Made by a program: the position numbers and the translations under genes
DNA from: Deltaproteobacteria bacterium
GTDB lineage: Bacteria; Desulfobacterota; Desulfobacteria; Desulfobacterales; UBA5852
Direction: 5' to 3'
DNA: 64,000 nucleotides
NCBI GenBank assembly: GCA_020444045.1
Contig: JAHLLS010000003.1
Location: forward strand, 124,001-188,000
The notes under the pieces: generated by a model
Told to the model about the DNA's origin: nothing
The model's input: only the letters and a program-made list of their open reading frames with translations
The model's database searches: none
Shown here: one piece after another, positions 1-7,466 of the stretch
How positions within the stretch are numbered: position 1 is the stretch's first letter
How the letters are laid out: the number at the start of each line of letters is the position of its first letter

Positions 1-23
1 AGACCTGCCGCGTCCGATTCCGC

Positions 24-2159
24 TCAGGTGCCGGCCAGGATCTTGGTGTAATAGTTCCGGAGATATTCTTTCACCATCCTTCGGGCGGAGAAGCGGACGG
101 CATTGCTACGGATGGTTTCTTTCATGACCCGCACCCACTCGTGGGGAATGCCGTCATCCGACATCCGGTAGTAAAGGGGAATGGCCTCGGTTTCCAGAAT
201 CTGGTAGAGGGCGTCCGCATCCTGAGCATCGCGATTTTCACCGTTCGGGTTGGCGGCGCTGATGGCCCAGCCGTTTTTACCGTTGTAGCCCTCGATCCAC
301 CAGCCGTCCAAGATGCTCAGCTGGGGCACGCCGTTCAGGGCCGCTTTCATGCCGCTGGTGCCGCTGGCTTCCATAGGGGGCAGCGGGTTGTTCAACCATA
401 TGTCCACGCCATGGACCAGATATTGGGCAATTTGCTCCCCGTAATCTTCCACGAAGGCGATCCGGCCACCGATTTCAGGGTCGCGGCAAATATTGAAAAC
501 CTTTTGCAGGATGCGTTTGCCCGGATCGTCGGACGGGTGAGCTTTGCCGGCGAAGATGATCTGAATCGGCCGCCAGCGGTCGTTGAGCATGCGTTTCAGC
601 CGCGGCAGGTCGTGCAGGATCAAGTCGGCCCGTTTGTAAGTGGCGAAGCGGCGGGCAAAGCCGATGGTCAAAACGGAAGGGTCGAGCATGGCGCCCCCGG
701 AAAGCAGAATCGACGGGCTGGTGCGATTTTCCACCCACCGTCGCCGGCAGCGTTCGCGAATGGCGTCGATCAATTTGATTTTCAGCCAATAGTGGGTTTG
801 CCACAGTTCCTGGTCGGGGATTTTTTCCACCAACTGCCAGATGGCCGGGTTGTCGTGATCGTCGATCCAGCCGGAGCCCAGATAGCGGTCGAAGAGGAGT
901 TTCATCTTCGGTTCCAGCCAGGTGCGGACGTGGACCCCGTTGGTGATGGATCCGATAGGGATCTCCTCGAGGGCTTTTCCCGGCCACAGGTCCCGCCACA
1001 TCTCTCGTGATACCTCTCCATGACGTCGGCTCACGGCGTTGCAATGGTCCGAGAGTTTCAACGCCAGGACGGTCATGTTGAAGCCGTCCTGAGCTTTCCG
1101 GGGAGGCCCCCCCAGTTTGAAAAATCTGTCGCGGTCTAAGCCCAGATCGGCCCAATAGGGGTGAAAATATTTTTCCATCAGATCATAGGGAAACACGTCA
1201 TGGCCGGCCGGAACGGGCGTGTGGGTCGTAAACACCGTGGTTTTTCGGACGGCTTCCCGGGCCGCCTCAAAGGACAGTCCCTCCTGCAATCCATCCCGAA
1301 TGCGTTCCAGCAGGGCAAAGGCCGCATGCCCTTCGTTGAGATGGATGAGCCGGTAGCGGATGCCCAGTTGTTGGAGCATTTCCGCACCGCCGATCCCCAG
1401 AACGATTTCTTGTCGCAGGCGCTGCTCCAGATGGCCGGAATAGAGCCGGGCGGTGATCGATCGGTTCCAGGGATCGTTTTGTTCGATGTCCGTATCCATC
1501 AGGTAGAGGGTGTTGACCCCCACAGCGATTTTCCAGACCGCCACAAAGATGGGCGGATGCATCAGGGGGATCTCGAACACAAACTGCCGGCCCTCCGGGG
1601 TCATCACCCGTGAAATCGGCGCTGCTTCACGTTCAACGGGGTCTTCGACATTTTCCTGCCAGCCGTCTTCGCGCATCCTCTGAAACAGGTAGCCTTCCGG
1701 GTACATGAACCCCACGGCGGCAACCGGAATATTGAGATCGCTGCATTCCTTGAGGAAATCGCCGGCCAGGAAGCCCAAGCCACCGGCATAGAATGGCAGG
1801 GAACGGTGCAGGCCCCATTCCGCTGAAAAATAGGCCGCCGCCACGGTTCCGGGCGCCAGAGAGGTGCCGATCAGGGAGGTGTCCCGCCGCGTCAGGTAGG
1901 TCTGGAAGAGCGTCATGACGACATCGTAATGCCATAGGTATTCCTCGTTTTGCGTGGCGGCGATCAGAACCTCGACCGGCAGGTCCCGGAGCATTTTATC
2001 CGGGTTGTGGCCGCTGTCCTTCCAGGCCTGGCGATCCAGCATCTTGAAGAGCATGCGGGCCCGGGGGCGCCAGCTCCACCAGAGGTTTTCCGCCAGAGTG
2101 CCCAGCCCCGACAAGCGTTCGGGAAGATGGGGGAATAGTGCTTGGCTGTTGGTCGTCAT
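24..2159 (-). CDS. glgP: alpha-glucan (glycogen/maltodextrin) phosphorylase, short bacterial type
   Basis: GT35 phosphorylase that releases glucose-1-phosphate from glycogen or maltodextrin in the cytoplasm. The N-terminal region (about residues 10-110, LWWSWRPRA) is the DUF3417-type domain of the TIGR02094 subfamily. The PLP-binding lysine lies in EASGTSGMKAALNG near the C-terminus, and IHLNEGHAAF and TTHTPVPAGHD are family motifs. I chose the ATG at 2159 (711 aa): GGAG stands about 8 nt upstream, and the longer reading would overlap the preceding CBM48 gene. That gene lies 47 nt upstream on the same strand, so the two probably form an operon. A second phosphorylase of the longer classical type lies at 44645-47176. 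Function is confident; substrate preference is not visible. Confidence 0.93.
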   Translation of the reverse strand: MTTNSQALFPHLPERLSGLGTLAENLWWSWRPRARMLFKMLDRQAWKDSGHNPDKMLRDLPVEVLIAATQNEEYLWHYDVVMTLFQTYLTRRDTSLIGTSLAPGTVAAAYFSAEWGLHRSLPFYAGGLGFLAGDFLKECSDLNIPVAAVGFMYPEGYLFQRMREDGWQENVEDPVEREAAPISRVMTPEGRQFVFEIPLMHPPIFVAVWKIAVGVNTLYLMDTDIEQNDPWNRSITARLYSGHLEQRLRQEIVLGIGGAEMLQQLGIRYRLIHLNEGHAAFALLERIRDGLQEGLSFEAAREAVRKTTVFTTHTPVPAGHDVFPYDLMEKYFHPYWADLGLDRDRFFKLGGPPRKAQDGFNMTVLALKLSDHCNAVSRRHGEVSREMWRDLWPGKALEEIPIGSITNGVHVRTWLEPKMKLLFDRYLGSGWIDDHDNPAIWQLVEKIPDQELWQTHYWLKIKLIDAIRERCRRRWVENRTSPSILLSGGAMLDPSVLTIGFARRFATYKRADLILHDLPRLKRMLNDRWRPIQIIFAGKAHPSDDPGKRILQKVFNICRDPEIGGRIAFVEDYGEQIAQYLVHGVDIWLNNPLPPMEASGTSGMKAALNGVPQLSILDGWWIEGYNGKNGWAISAANPNGENRDAQDADALYQILETEAIPLYYRMSDDGIPHEWVRVMKETIRSNAVRFSARRMVKEYLRNYYTKILAGT

Positions 2160-2206
2160 GGGGTGCTCCCATCGTTTCAACTGCTCCGCAACCAGCGGCT
2201 TATTTG

Positions 2207-2497
2207 TCAGGACGATACGACGATCACGCAATTACGGGTTCCGAAACGATTGGGGCATTGTCGGTCGTTGCCGGGGTCCACGATCCACTGGCCATCCTGG
2301 ATAAATTTATATTCATAGGTTCCCGGGTCCAGAATGACTGTTTTTTCCCATAGGCCGTCCGCGTTTTTCTTCATGGGATGTTTTTTGGGATCCCAGGCGT
2401 TGAAATCCCCCACCAGGGAGACCTGCTTTGCGTGGCGGGCGTCCAGTGAAAAGCTAACGCGGCGCCTTTTCGATTTGACTTGAGCGGTTTTCTTCAT
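2207..2497 (-). CDS. stand-alone CBM48 glycogen-binding domain protein
   Basis: A 96-aa protein made almost entirely of one CBM48/AMPK-beta-type early-set domain (VSLVGDFNAWDPKKHPM, then GLWEKTV, then YEYKFIQDGQW), preceded by a basic N-terminus. Such domains bind glycogen or other alpha-glucans and have no catalytic activity. The start is set by AGGAGGAA 7 nt before the ATG at 2497. It sits directly upstream of the phosphorylase gene, so a role in bringing that enzyme to glycogen is a reasonable inference. The Trp residues in FNAW and QWIVD are typical sugar-contact positions of the family. Confidence 0.85.
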   Translation of the reverse strand: MKKTAQVKSKRRRVSFSLDARHAKQVSLVGDFNAWDPKKHPMKKNADGLWEKTVILDPGTYEYKFIQDGQWIVDPGNDRQCPNRFGTRNCVIVVSS

Positions 2498-2722
2498 CGA
2501 TCTTCCTCCTGTTTGCATATGGCGCGTCGGGTTGTCGGGTGGCGATGCCGTTGCGGCCACCGAGAGGGTCCCGGTACTCCCGAGTTGATGTCACATGTCA
2601 GTGGCCGTAATCAGCCCCTTCTTCGGATTACAACTGAAAGAAATCGTCGACCCGGACGACAATCTGGCGGCCTATGATGATCCGGTCGGAATGTTGATAG
2701 TGTGTTGGGGAGTGGTTTCACA

Positions 2723-2968
2723 TCACGCGATGTCCCGATAAAAATCTCCGATATCGATCACCATGTTCTGCTCCTCCTGGCGGACCTTCCCGGACACCAC
2801 CACGCGTTCATTGAGCAGGGACAATAGCTGGCGGCATTTAGGGCTCTCGGCCACCAGGTATTTCTGTTCCCGGTACGTCGCGATGGCCACCGAGCGAGGG
2901 TGACCATTGTCATGCCAATCCGTTGGGATCACGATGCCACGGATCGTTTTGGTTTCGGGATCGATCAT
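2723..2968 (-). CDS. small conserved-type protein, possible OB fold
   Basis: An 81-aa soluble protein with no family I can name. Its alternating beta pattern (IRGIVIPTDW, SVAIATY, YLVAES, NERVVVSGKV, MVIDIGDF) resembles a short OB-like barrel, a pattern also seen in the lipoprotein at 3871-4194. Two features favour a real gene: protein-like composition and a location between glycogen genes and an otherwise empty stretch. The ribosome binding site is weak. No signal peptide or membrane segment is visible. Confidence 0.55.
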   Translation of the reverse strand: MIDPETKTIRGIVIPTDWHDNGHPRSVAIATYREQKYLVAESPKCRQLLSLLNERVVVSGKVRQEEQNMVIDIGDFYRDIA

Positions 2969-3485
2969 GCGTCACGGTTTTCCGAGATGATTCCGTTTCA
3001 CCAACCGGGTGTACGCTTCCCAACACTGGCAATTAGCGTGCCACACGATTGAAATCTCGCGGGCGCCGACCGTTATATCTTCTCACTTGCCGGTTGATCG
3101 TACCGCACAGCAGACAATGTCTTCCGCGCTTTTGGAAGTTCGGCCTTTGTTTCGAGGTAACAAGAGCACTCGCCGGTCCATGGGAGGCCGGGCGAACCTT
3201 CCTGATACCCGACGCATCGCGTCCGGTTTTTTTGAGAATAGGACGCCGAATGTCTTTCGCACACGCTTGCCGATGGCTGCGAAGGCTTTCGCCCGACCAC
3301 GAAGGATCTAACGAACCCTTTACGAAAAGAAGCTCATTTTTTAAGCATGGCGCGATGCATGTCGCGTCGACTTGCCGATCCGGTCCTGTCACGATACCGA
3401 GGGGTGCCTCCTGATCCGGCGTTTTATCGGCGAAAACCATCTATTTAATGATTGCTGATAACATTGGCACCTTGATTGCTTCCCG
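2969..3485. other. intergenic stretch with no supported gene
   Basis: Open frames exist on both strands here, but their translations are rich in Arg, Pro and Cys, lack family motifs and have no ribosome binding sites. A short reading at 3448-3489 gives MIADNIGTLIASR, which faintly resembles the GroEL apical-domain segment around IGxLIA. It may belong to the groEL relic that follows. Otherwise I see nothing. Confidence 0.5.
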
Positions 3486-3656
3486 ATGAGGATGGTGTTG
3501 ACGCCGGGTGGGGAAGTACCCAGGCCGGTATCAAAACCTGATCCCCCCGGCATCATCGATCCGGTCAAAGAGGGCGGTATGGCGCTCCAGAATGTCACGT
3601 CGATGGCGGGTCTGACGCTGACCACGGAGATCGGGATGAGAGAAAAACTCCTTTGA
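3486..3656 (+). pseudogene. groEL relic (C-terminal fragment of chaperonin GroEL)
   Basis: Translation from 3486 contains GIIDPVKEGGMALQNV followed by TSMAGLTLTTE and ends at a TGA at 3654-3656. This matches the conserved GroEL tail (G-V-I-D-P-x-K, then A-L-Q-N-A-A-S-V-A-G-L-x-L-T-T-E). A full GroEL has about 540 residues, and here only about 40 recognisable ones remain. The preceding 20 codons do not match, and no GroES or equatorial domain is nearby. It is therefore a decayed fragment, not a working chaperonin. An intact groEL must be elsewhere in the genome. Confidence 0.72.
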
Positions 3657-3870
3657 AAGTTGCAGAAAGGCGACCTCCTGACCGGGCGAATTGGGGAAAG
3701 AAGGGGGGGAAGCCATGCTGCGCGCGATTGCAGCGCCGATCCATTGCCTGACGGAATAGGAACATGGAGACGTCAAATGCCCGAAACACAGGATCAACAG
3801 GGTGAAACGGCAACAAATGCCGTTTCCGACCCAAACATCAAAATGAAGCAAAACCAGAAGGAGATTCAAG

Positions 3871-4194
3871 ATGAAGACCCATTCGATTTGCAGAACATTT
3901 GCCATGCTTTTCCTGATGGTAGGTTTTTTGGCGCTCATCGGCTGCGCAGCGGCGGAACAGACCATCACCGGAACTGTGGAAAAGACCGACGCGGGGCATT
4001 ATCTGAAGACCAGTGACGGTGCCAACAGATACCAACTGGTGGAGAATCAGGACTTTTCAACGATGGTGGGAAAAAACGTGGCGATTACAGGCACGCTCCT
4101 GGAACGGTCAGCCGGCAATTATATTTCGGTCACCCGTTTCGAGGTCGTTGGCGCGGGAGATGTCGTCAAGGCTGAGGATGCGCCGAAAGATTAG
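3871..4194 (+). CDS. small lipoprotein with OB-like domain
   Basis: A 107-aa exported protein. The first 25 residues form a lipoprotein signal with lipobox LIGC (Cys25), so the mature protein is probably membrane-anchored. The rest (TITGTVEKTDAGHYLKTSDG, then KNVAITGTLLE, then NYISVTRFEVV) looks like a single small beta-barrel of the kind found in bacterial envelope OB-fold proteins. AAGGAG stands about 8 nt before the ATG, and a strong Rho-independent terminator follows 48 nt after the stop. It is a single-gene unit. Ligand and function are unknown. Confidence 0.8.
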   Translation: MKTHSICRTFAMLFLMVGFLALIGCAAAEQTITGTVEKTDAGHYLKTSDGANRYQLVENQDFSTMVGKNVAITGTLLERSAGNYISVTRFEVVGAGDVVKAEDAPKD

Positions 4195-4242
4195 GAGAAT
4201 CGCCTCGATAAGCCCATTCATCACCACCAAATATCGAAATTC

Positions 4243-4277
4243 AATAGGCCGATTCCAGTGGAATCGGCCTATTTTTT
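4243..4277 (+). terminator. Rho-independent terminator of the lipoprotein gene
   Basis: A perfect 14-bp stem (AATAGGCCGATTCC at 4243-4256 pairing with 4260-4273) encloses a 3-nt loop and continues into a run of T to 4277. It lies just after the lipoprotein stop and before the next gene on the same strand. Confidence 0.93.
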
Positions 4278-4446
4278 ATGGTTCCGGCAAGAAAGGGCCG
4301 GCGGATGGCGAGCCGAGGCATTGAAATCCCTGCTTGCGATTTGGAGGCGGCCTTGTAATAGTGTCGTCTTATCTCCGTGTCAGGAAAAAGGAGGCGGACA
4401 ACCGGGCGCTGCCTACCATGTGGCGTCGGTGCTGAGGAAAGTGCCT

Positions 4447-4968
4447 GTGGGTATCAAAGCCGACTTCGAGAAAGCGGAACGGATCGTCGCGGGGTTGCGC
4501 CCGGTCGATCGCGTTAAGCTTTGCAGGATCTGCGACGAGATTCAGGCGGCGGAAGCTGATCTTCTGAAACAGGCCGAACACAACATGGACCGCTGCATCG
4601 AGGCCTGCCAGGGGCTTTGCTGTCGCAATATCCAGTTGGAGGCCATTATCGGGGTCTGGGATCTGGTCTACATCCTGACGGTGGCGAAAGCATACCGCGA
4701 CCGGATGGCGGCCTGCCTGGAAAAAGAGATTCCGTTCTATGCCGCCGATTGCATCTTCCTTGAGAACGGGGTGGGGCCGTGTTTGCTCCCGGCCACGGCC
4801 CGGGCGGAAGTCTGCCTGACCACATTTTGCAGCCGGACGGATGCCATCGATCGGGAGATCCGGGCGGTCAAACGCAAATTCTATAAGCTGGGCTGGTTCA
4901 TTGCGACGCGCAGGCCTCTCTTGGCCTATGATCGTTTGAGGCGGTGGCTGGGGAAAGGCCCCAGGTGA
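4447..4968 (+). CDS. cysteine-rich protein of unknown function
   Basis: A 173-aa soluble protein that I do not recognise. I chose the GTG at 4447 because GAGGAAA lies 6 nt upstream; a longer reading from 4258 would run through the terminator stem. It has about ten cysteines, several in spaced groups: LCRICDE, DRCIEACQGLCCRN, and later CIFLENGVGPC and EVCLTTFC. That pattern suggests metal or Fe-S binding, but no standard ferredoxin motif is present. The C-terminal part is basic and helical (AVKRKFYKLGWF). It is followed by a palindromic repeat. Confidence 0.7.
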   Translation: MGIKADFEKAERIVAGLRPVDRVKLCRICDEIQAAEADLLKQAEHNMDRCIEACQGLCCRNIQLEAIIGVWDLVYILTVAKAYRDRMAACLEKEIPFYAADCIFLENGVGPCLLPATARAEVCLTTFCSRTDAIDREIRAVKRKFYKLGWFIATRRPLLAYDRLRRWLGKGPR

Positions 4969-5088
4969 TAAAGCCGTCTCGACAGGCGATCGGGGTGGCC
5001 GTGCGAAGGAATCGTCTTGCATGGCGCTTTGGTATCTGCCACTCTGGGGTGCAGCAAGCTTGATGAACTTGCAAGAAGTCATGTATCA

Positions 5089-5174
5089 GACGGTTTCGTA
5101 AAAGTTTCGAGATCAAGGCTTGCGAATCCCGAGGAATACGCGTAACGCCGATATCGGACGTTTACGAAATCGTC
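5089..5174. repeat. palindromic repeat element, variable-end family (copy C)
   Basis: A 14-bp inverted repeat with one mismatch (GACGGTTTCGTAAA at 5089-5102, TTTACGAAATCGTC at 5161-5174) bounds an 86-bp element. Read on the minus strand, its core contains GTATTCCTCGGG and GCCTTGATCTCGAAA. These closely match the core of the element at 40653-40793, although the terminal repeats are different. It lies between two genes on the plus strand. Confidence 0.6.
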
Positions 5175-5214
5175 AAACTTGGTTGCATTCCAAACATCAA
5201 GGAGGAGGGCGGTT

Positions 5215-5610
5215 ATGTCACGATTCGATCAGACGGCCTGCATCTGGCCCCTGCTGGTCATGTCGGCCGGCCATCGCCGGATTTTGAACTATGATCTTCT
5301 GGCCCGGCTGATCGGCGTTGCTGAATCCGATTTAGGGCGCCTGTTGGAGCCGATCCAATCCCATTGTATCTTAAAGGGGCTGCCGCCCCTGACCAGCCTG
5401 GTGGTCGATTCACGGACCGGAATGCCTTCGGAAGGCTTTATTGCCGCGGACAACGTACCCCGGGCCCAGGCCGAAACGTTCCTCTTCGACTGGCTGGCAC
5501 AGCCGGTTCCCACCCGGGAAGATTTTCGGGACGCCGTTGACAAGCTGCCCAGTTGCGGGCTTTCCCTGAGCGCGCTGATGCGGCAGATTGGCAGCAAGGC
5601 CCACGCCTGA
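5215..5610 (+). CDS. conserved-looking hypothetical protein
   Basis: A 131-aa soluble protein. The ATG at 5215 is preceded by AAGGAGGAGGGCGGTT, a strong ribosome binding site. The N-terminal half (RRILNYDLLARLIGV, LEPIQSHCILKGLPPLTSLVVD) looks helical and could be a winged-helix-like module. The Gly-rich GLPPLTSLVVDSRTGMPSEGF segment resembles a loop seen in small uncharacterised bacterial proteins. The C-terminus is helical. I cannot name a family, and no partner is obvious; the gene ends 27 nt from the convergent Fe-S protein gene. Confidence 0.7.
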   Translation: MSRFDQTACIWPLLVMSAGHRRILNYDLLARLIGVAESDLGRLLEPIQSHCILKGLPPLTSLVVDSRTGMPSEGFIAADNVPRAQAETFLFDWLAQPVPTREDFRDAVDKLPSCGLSLSALMRQIGSKAHA

Positions 5611-5637
5611 CGAGAACAACACTGGAAAACAAGCGTG

Positions 5638-6453
5638 TCAGGCAACCTTGACAGCATCGGCAATACGGCGAATTGTCGTTTCGATGAAGGCGTCATCCTC
5701 GATCCGCAGTTCGATGGCTTGTGACGGGCATACCGTCACACACCGCCCGCAGCCCCGGCATTCCGGGCCGATCCGGGCCCGCCCATCCTCCATGTGAATC
5801 GCTTCGACAAAGCAGACATCCCGTGCACAGGTGCCACACCCCACACAGGCTTCGGTAACGTGCACCGATATGCCCGGCATGCGTGTCAGTTTGCCGCTGA
5901 TCACGGGTGAAATTTCCGGCAGAATTTTCCACAGACAGCAGCAGGGGCAGCAGTTGCAGACGGTCAGCAGCTTGTGGGCCGGTCCGGCATTGAGCCAGAC
6001 GCTGTCCAGCTTGTTGCGACCGATCAAGTGCACCAGGCCCTGCTCGCGGCAGCGGCGGGCATGGGCGATGGCGTCTTCCGGTGTGACCCGCCGCCCGAAT
6101 TTGGGGTTGATATCACGGGCGGCGTCCCCCATGAACAGGCAACCCAGTTCCACCGGGTAGCTCTCACAGTGGGAGGCGTCCCGGCAGATGCAGAAATCCA
6201 TCACCCAGTGATAGCGGGCCTGATGGATGAAATGTTCCAGCACCTGGGAAGGGACCGCCAGGTCCTCACGGGCCGGGAGGCGGCGGTTGACGGGAATCGC
6301 ATTGTCCCGCGGAAGGTACATGATATCGTCGCCCTCGAAAAGCAGGCGATTTATCCAGCGTCCGATGGTCGGATACCGGGACAGACGGGCCAGGGCAAAG
6401 CGCTGACCGAACGTGCGGCGGATCAGCGTTTTGATGGCATAGGGACTTGCCAT
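5638..6453 (-). CDS. multi-cluster Fe-S protein (two ferredoxin motifs plus Cys-rich centre)
   Basis: A 271-aa cytoplasmic Fe-S protein. From N- to C-terminus it has a helical lead region, a first Cys group (DFCICRDASHCES), a Cys cluster VCNCCPCCCLWK, and two ferredoxin-like motifs, CVGCGTCARDVC and CRGCGRCVTVCP. The first ferredoxin motif has four residues before its last Cys instead of three. The plan matches the N-terminal part of the fusion protein at 23634-25379, so the two are paralogues. The start at 6453 is supported by GGGAGAA upstream. Electron transfer is likely, but partners are unknown. An FmdB-type gene is divergently transcribed 87 nt away. Confidence 0.8.
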   Translation of the reverse strand: MASPYAIKTLIRRTFGQRFALARLSRYPTIGRWINRLLFEGDDIMYLPRDNAIPVNRRLPAREDLAVPSQVLEHFIHQARYHWVMDFCICRDASHCESYPVELGCLFMGDAARDINPKFGRRVTPEDAIAHARRCREQGLVHLIGRNKLDSVWLNAGPAHKLLTVCNCCPCCCLWKILPEISPVISGKLTRMPGISVHVTEACVGCGTCARDVCFVEAIHMEDGRARIGPECRGCGRCVTVCPSQAIELRIEDDAFIETTIRRIADAVKVA

Positions 6454-6540
6454 GATTTCTCCCGCGTTTGGCAATGAAGCGCATGATGACCGTTTGATCG
6501 CCCGGTTGACGAACCGATCGTGCTCGGTTATAGCGAGGGC

Positions 6541-6729
6541 ATGCCCATGATTGATTATACCTGCCGAAACTGCCGGCATACCTTCAGCCGGCTGGTCCTC
6601 AGAGGGGAAGAGGAGGGCCCTGCGGTCTGTCCGCAGTGTCAGAACCCCCGTGTTTTGCCCGCCCGGGCGCCGGCCGGTCTCTTTGACGGGATCGCGCCCT
6701 TCAGCAGCCTATCCAAAGATACCAACTGA
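6541..6729 (+). CDS. FmdB-type zinc ribbon protein
   Basis: A 62-aa protein starting MPMIDYTCRNCRHTF, the form of FmdB-family regulators (M-P-x-Y-x-Y-x-C-x-x-C). A second CPQC pair completes a four-Cys zinc ribbon. These mini-proteins are thought to be regulatory or to take part in metal handling, but their role is unsettled. The ATG at 6547 is an alternative with better spacing from GAGGG; the MP start fits the family better. It is divergent from the Fe-S gene at 5638-6453. Confidence 0.8.
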   Translation: MPMIDYTCRNCRHTFSRLVLRGEEEGPAVCPQCQNPRVLPARAPAGLFDGIAPFSSLSKDTN

Positions 6730-6894
6730 ACACGCTGATCCGGCGGCAGGTTCTGCCGCCCGCGAACACGGCATCATCATGCCGGGCATCGATCCGTCAT
6801 CGATGGCGGTGCCTTTACTGTATTCCCGATACATGCAGAGAAAGGCGGTGGTGTCAAGCCGGTTGATGGCGTTCGTCTGGCGTGGCGAGAGATC

Positions 6895-6934
6895 GGGCGG
6901 AGGCTTCCGTGTACAGGAAGCCCCCGCCCCTTTT
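6895..6934 (+). terminator. Rho-independent terminator, possibly bidirectional
   Basis: A long GC-rich stem (GGGCGGAGGCTTCC at 6895-6908 pairing with 6916-6929, 7-nt loop, one mismatch) is followed on the plus strand by CTTTT. It lies between the convergent FmdB-type gene and cheW and may serve both. Confidence 0.8.
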
Positions 6935-6967
6935 ATGGTTGGGTTATGATGGGATGAACGATCCGCG

Positions 6968-7441
6968 TCAGGCGGCTTTCTCCAATACCGCGATGTCTTC
7001 CGGGTCGAAAACCCGGTCGATGTCCAGAAGAATTTTAACGCTTTCGTCCATATTGGCCATGCCCAGGATGTACTCCGTGCGGGCAAGGGCGCCAAAGGAC
7101 GGCGCGGCTTCGATCTCTTCCTTCCGGACATTGAGCACCTCGGAAACCGCGTCCACAATGACGCCCATGCGGGTGGTGCTCTCGGCGCCCTGGATATCCG
7201 CCACGATGATGCAGGTGCGGTCGTTGTAGGCAATGGTGTCCATCCCGAAGCGCAGGCGCAGATCGCTCACCGGAATGACCTGCCCCCGCAGGTTGATGAC
7301 CCCCTTCACATGCTCCGGGGTCTGGGGCACAGCGGTGACGGGCAGCATGCCGATGATTTCCTTCACCTGCCGTAGGGGGATGCCATAATCTTCTTCCGCC
7401 AGGCGAAAGGTAAGGTATTTTCCGGTCAAATCGGTTTTCAT
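6968..7441 (-). CDS. cheW: chemotaxis coupling protein CheW
   Basis: CheW (157 aa) links methyl-accepting receptors to the CheA kinase at the inner face of the membrane. Motifs visible are LTFRLAEEDYGIPLRQVKEI, VKGVINLRGQVIPVSDLR and GVIVDAVSEVLNV, all in CheW order. The start at 7441 follows AAAGGAACCCGC. It is the third gene of a minus-strand operon (pseudo-receiver, MCP, CheW); the gap to the MCP stop is 25 nt. No cheA, cheY, cheR or cheB lies in the window, so this is a partial chemotaxis set that must use a kinase encoded elsewhere. Confidence 0.95.
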   Translation of the reverse strand: MKTDLTGKYLTFRLAEEDYGIPLRQVKEIIGMLPVTAVPQTPEHVKGVINLRGQVIPVSDLRLRFGMDTIAYNDRTCIIVADIQGAESTTRMGVIVDAVSEVLNVRKEEIEAAPSFGALARTEYILGMANMDESVKILLDIDRVFDPEDIAVLEKAA

Positions 7442-7466
7442 GCGGGTTCCTTTCTCCTGAGTGACA

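Noticed and set aside
141-1010. Long plus-strand open frame opposite the first phosphorylase gene
   Set aside because: It is the mirror of a clearly coding minus-strand gene in a GC-rich sequence, has no family motif and no ribosome binding site.
3033-3440. Overlapping frames on both strands before the groEL relic
   Set aside because: No ribosome binding site, no motif, and Arg/Pro/Cys-rich composition typical of non-coding GC-rich DNA.
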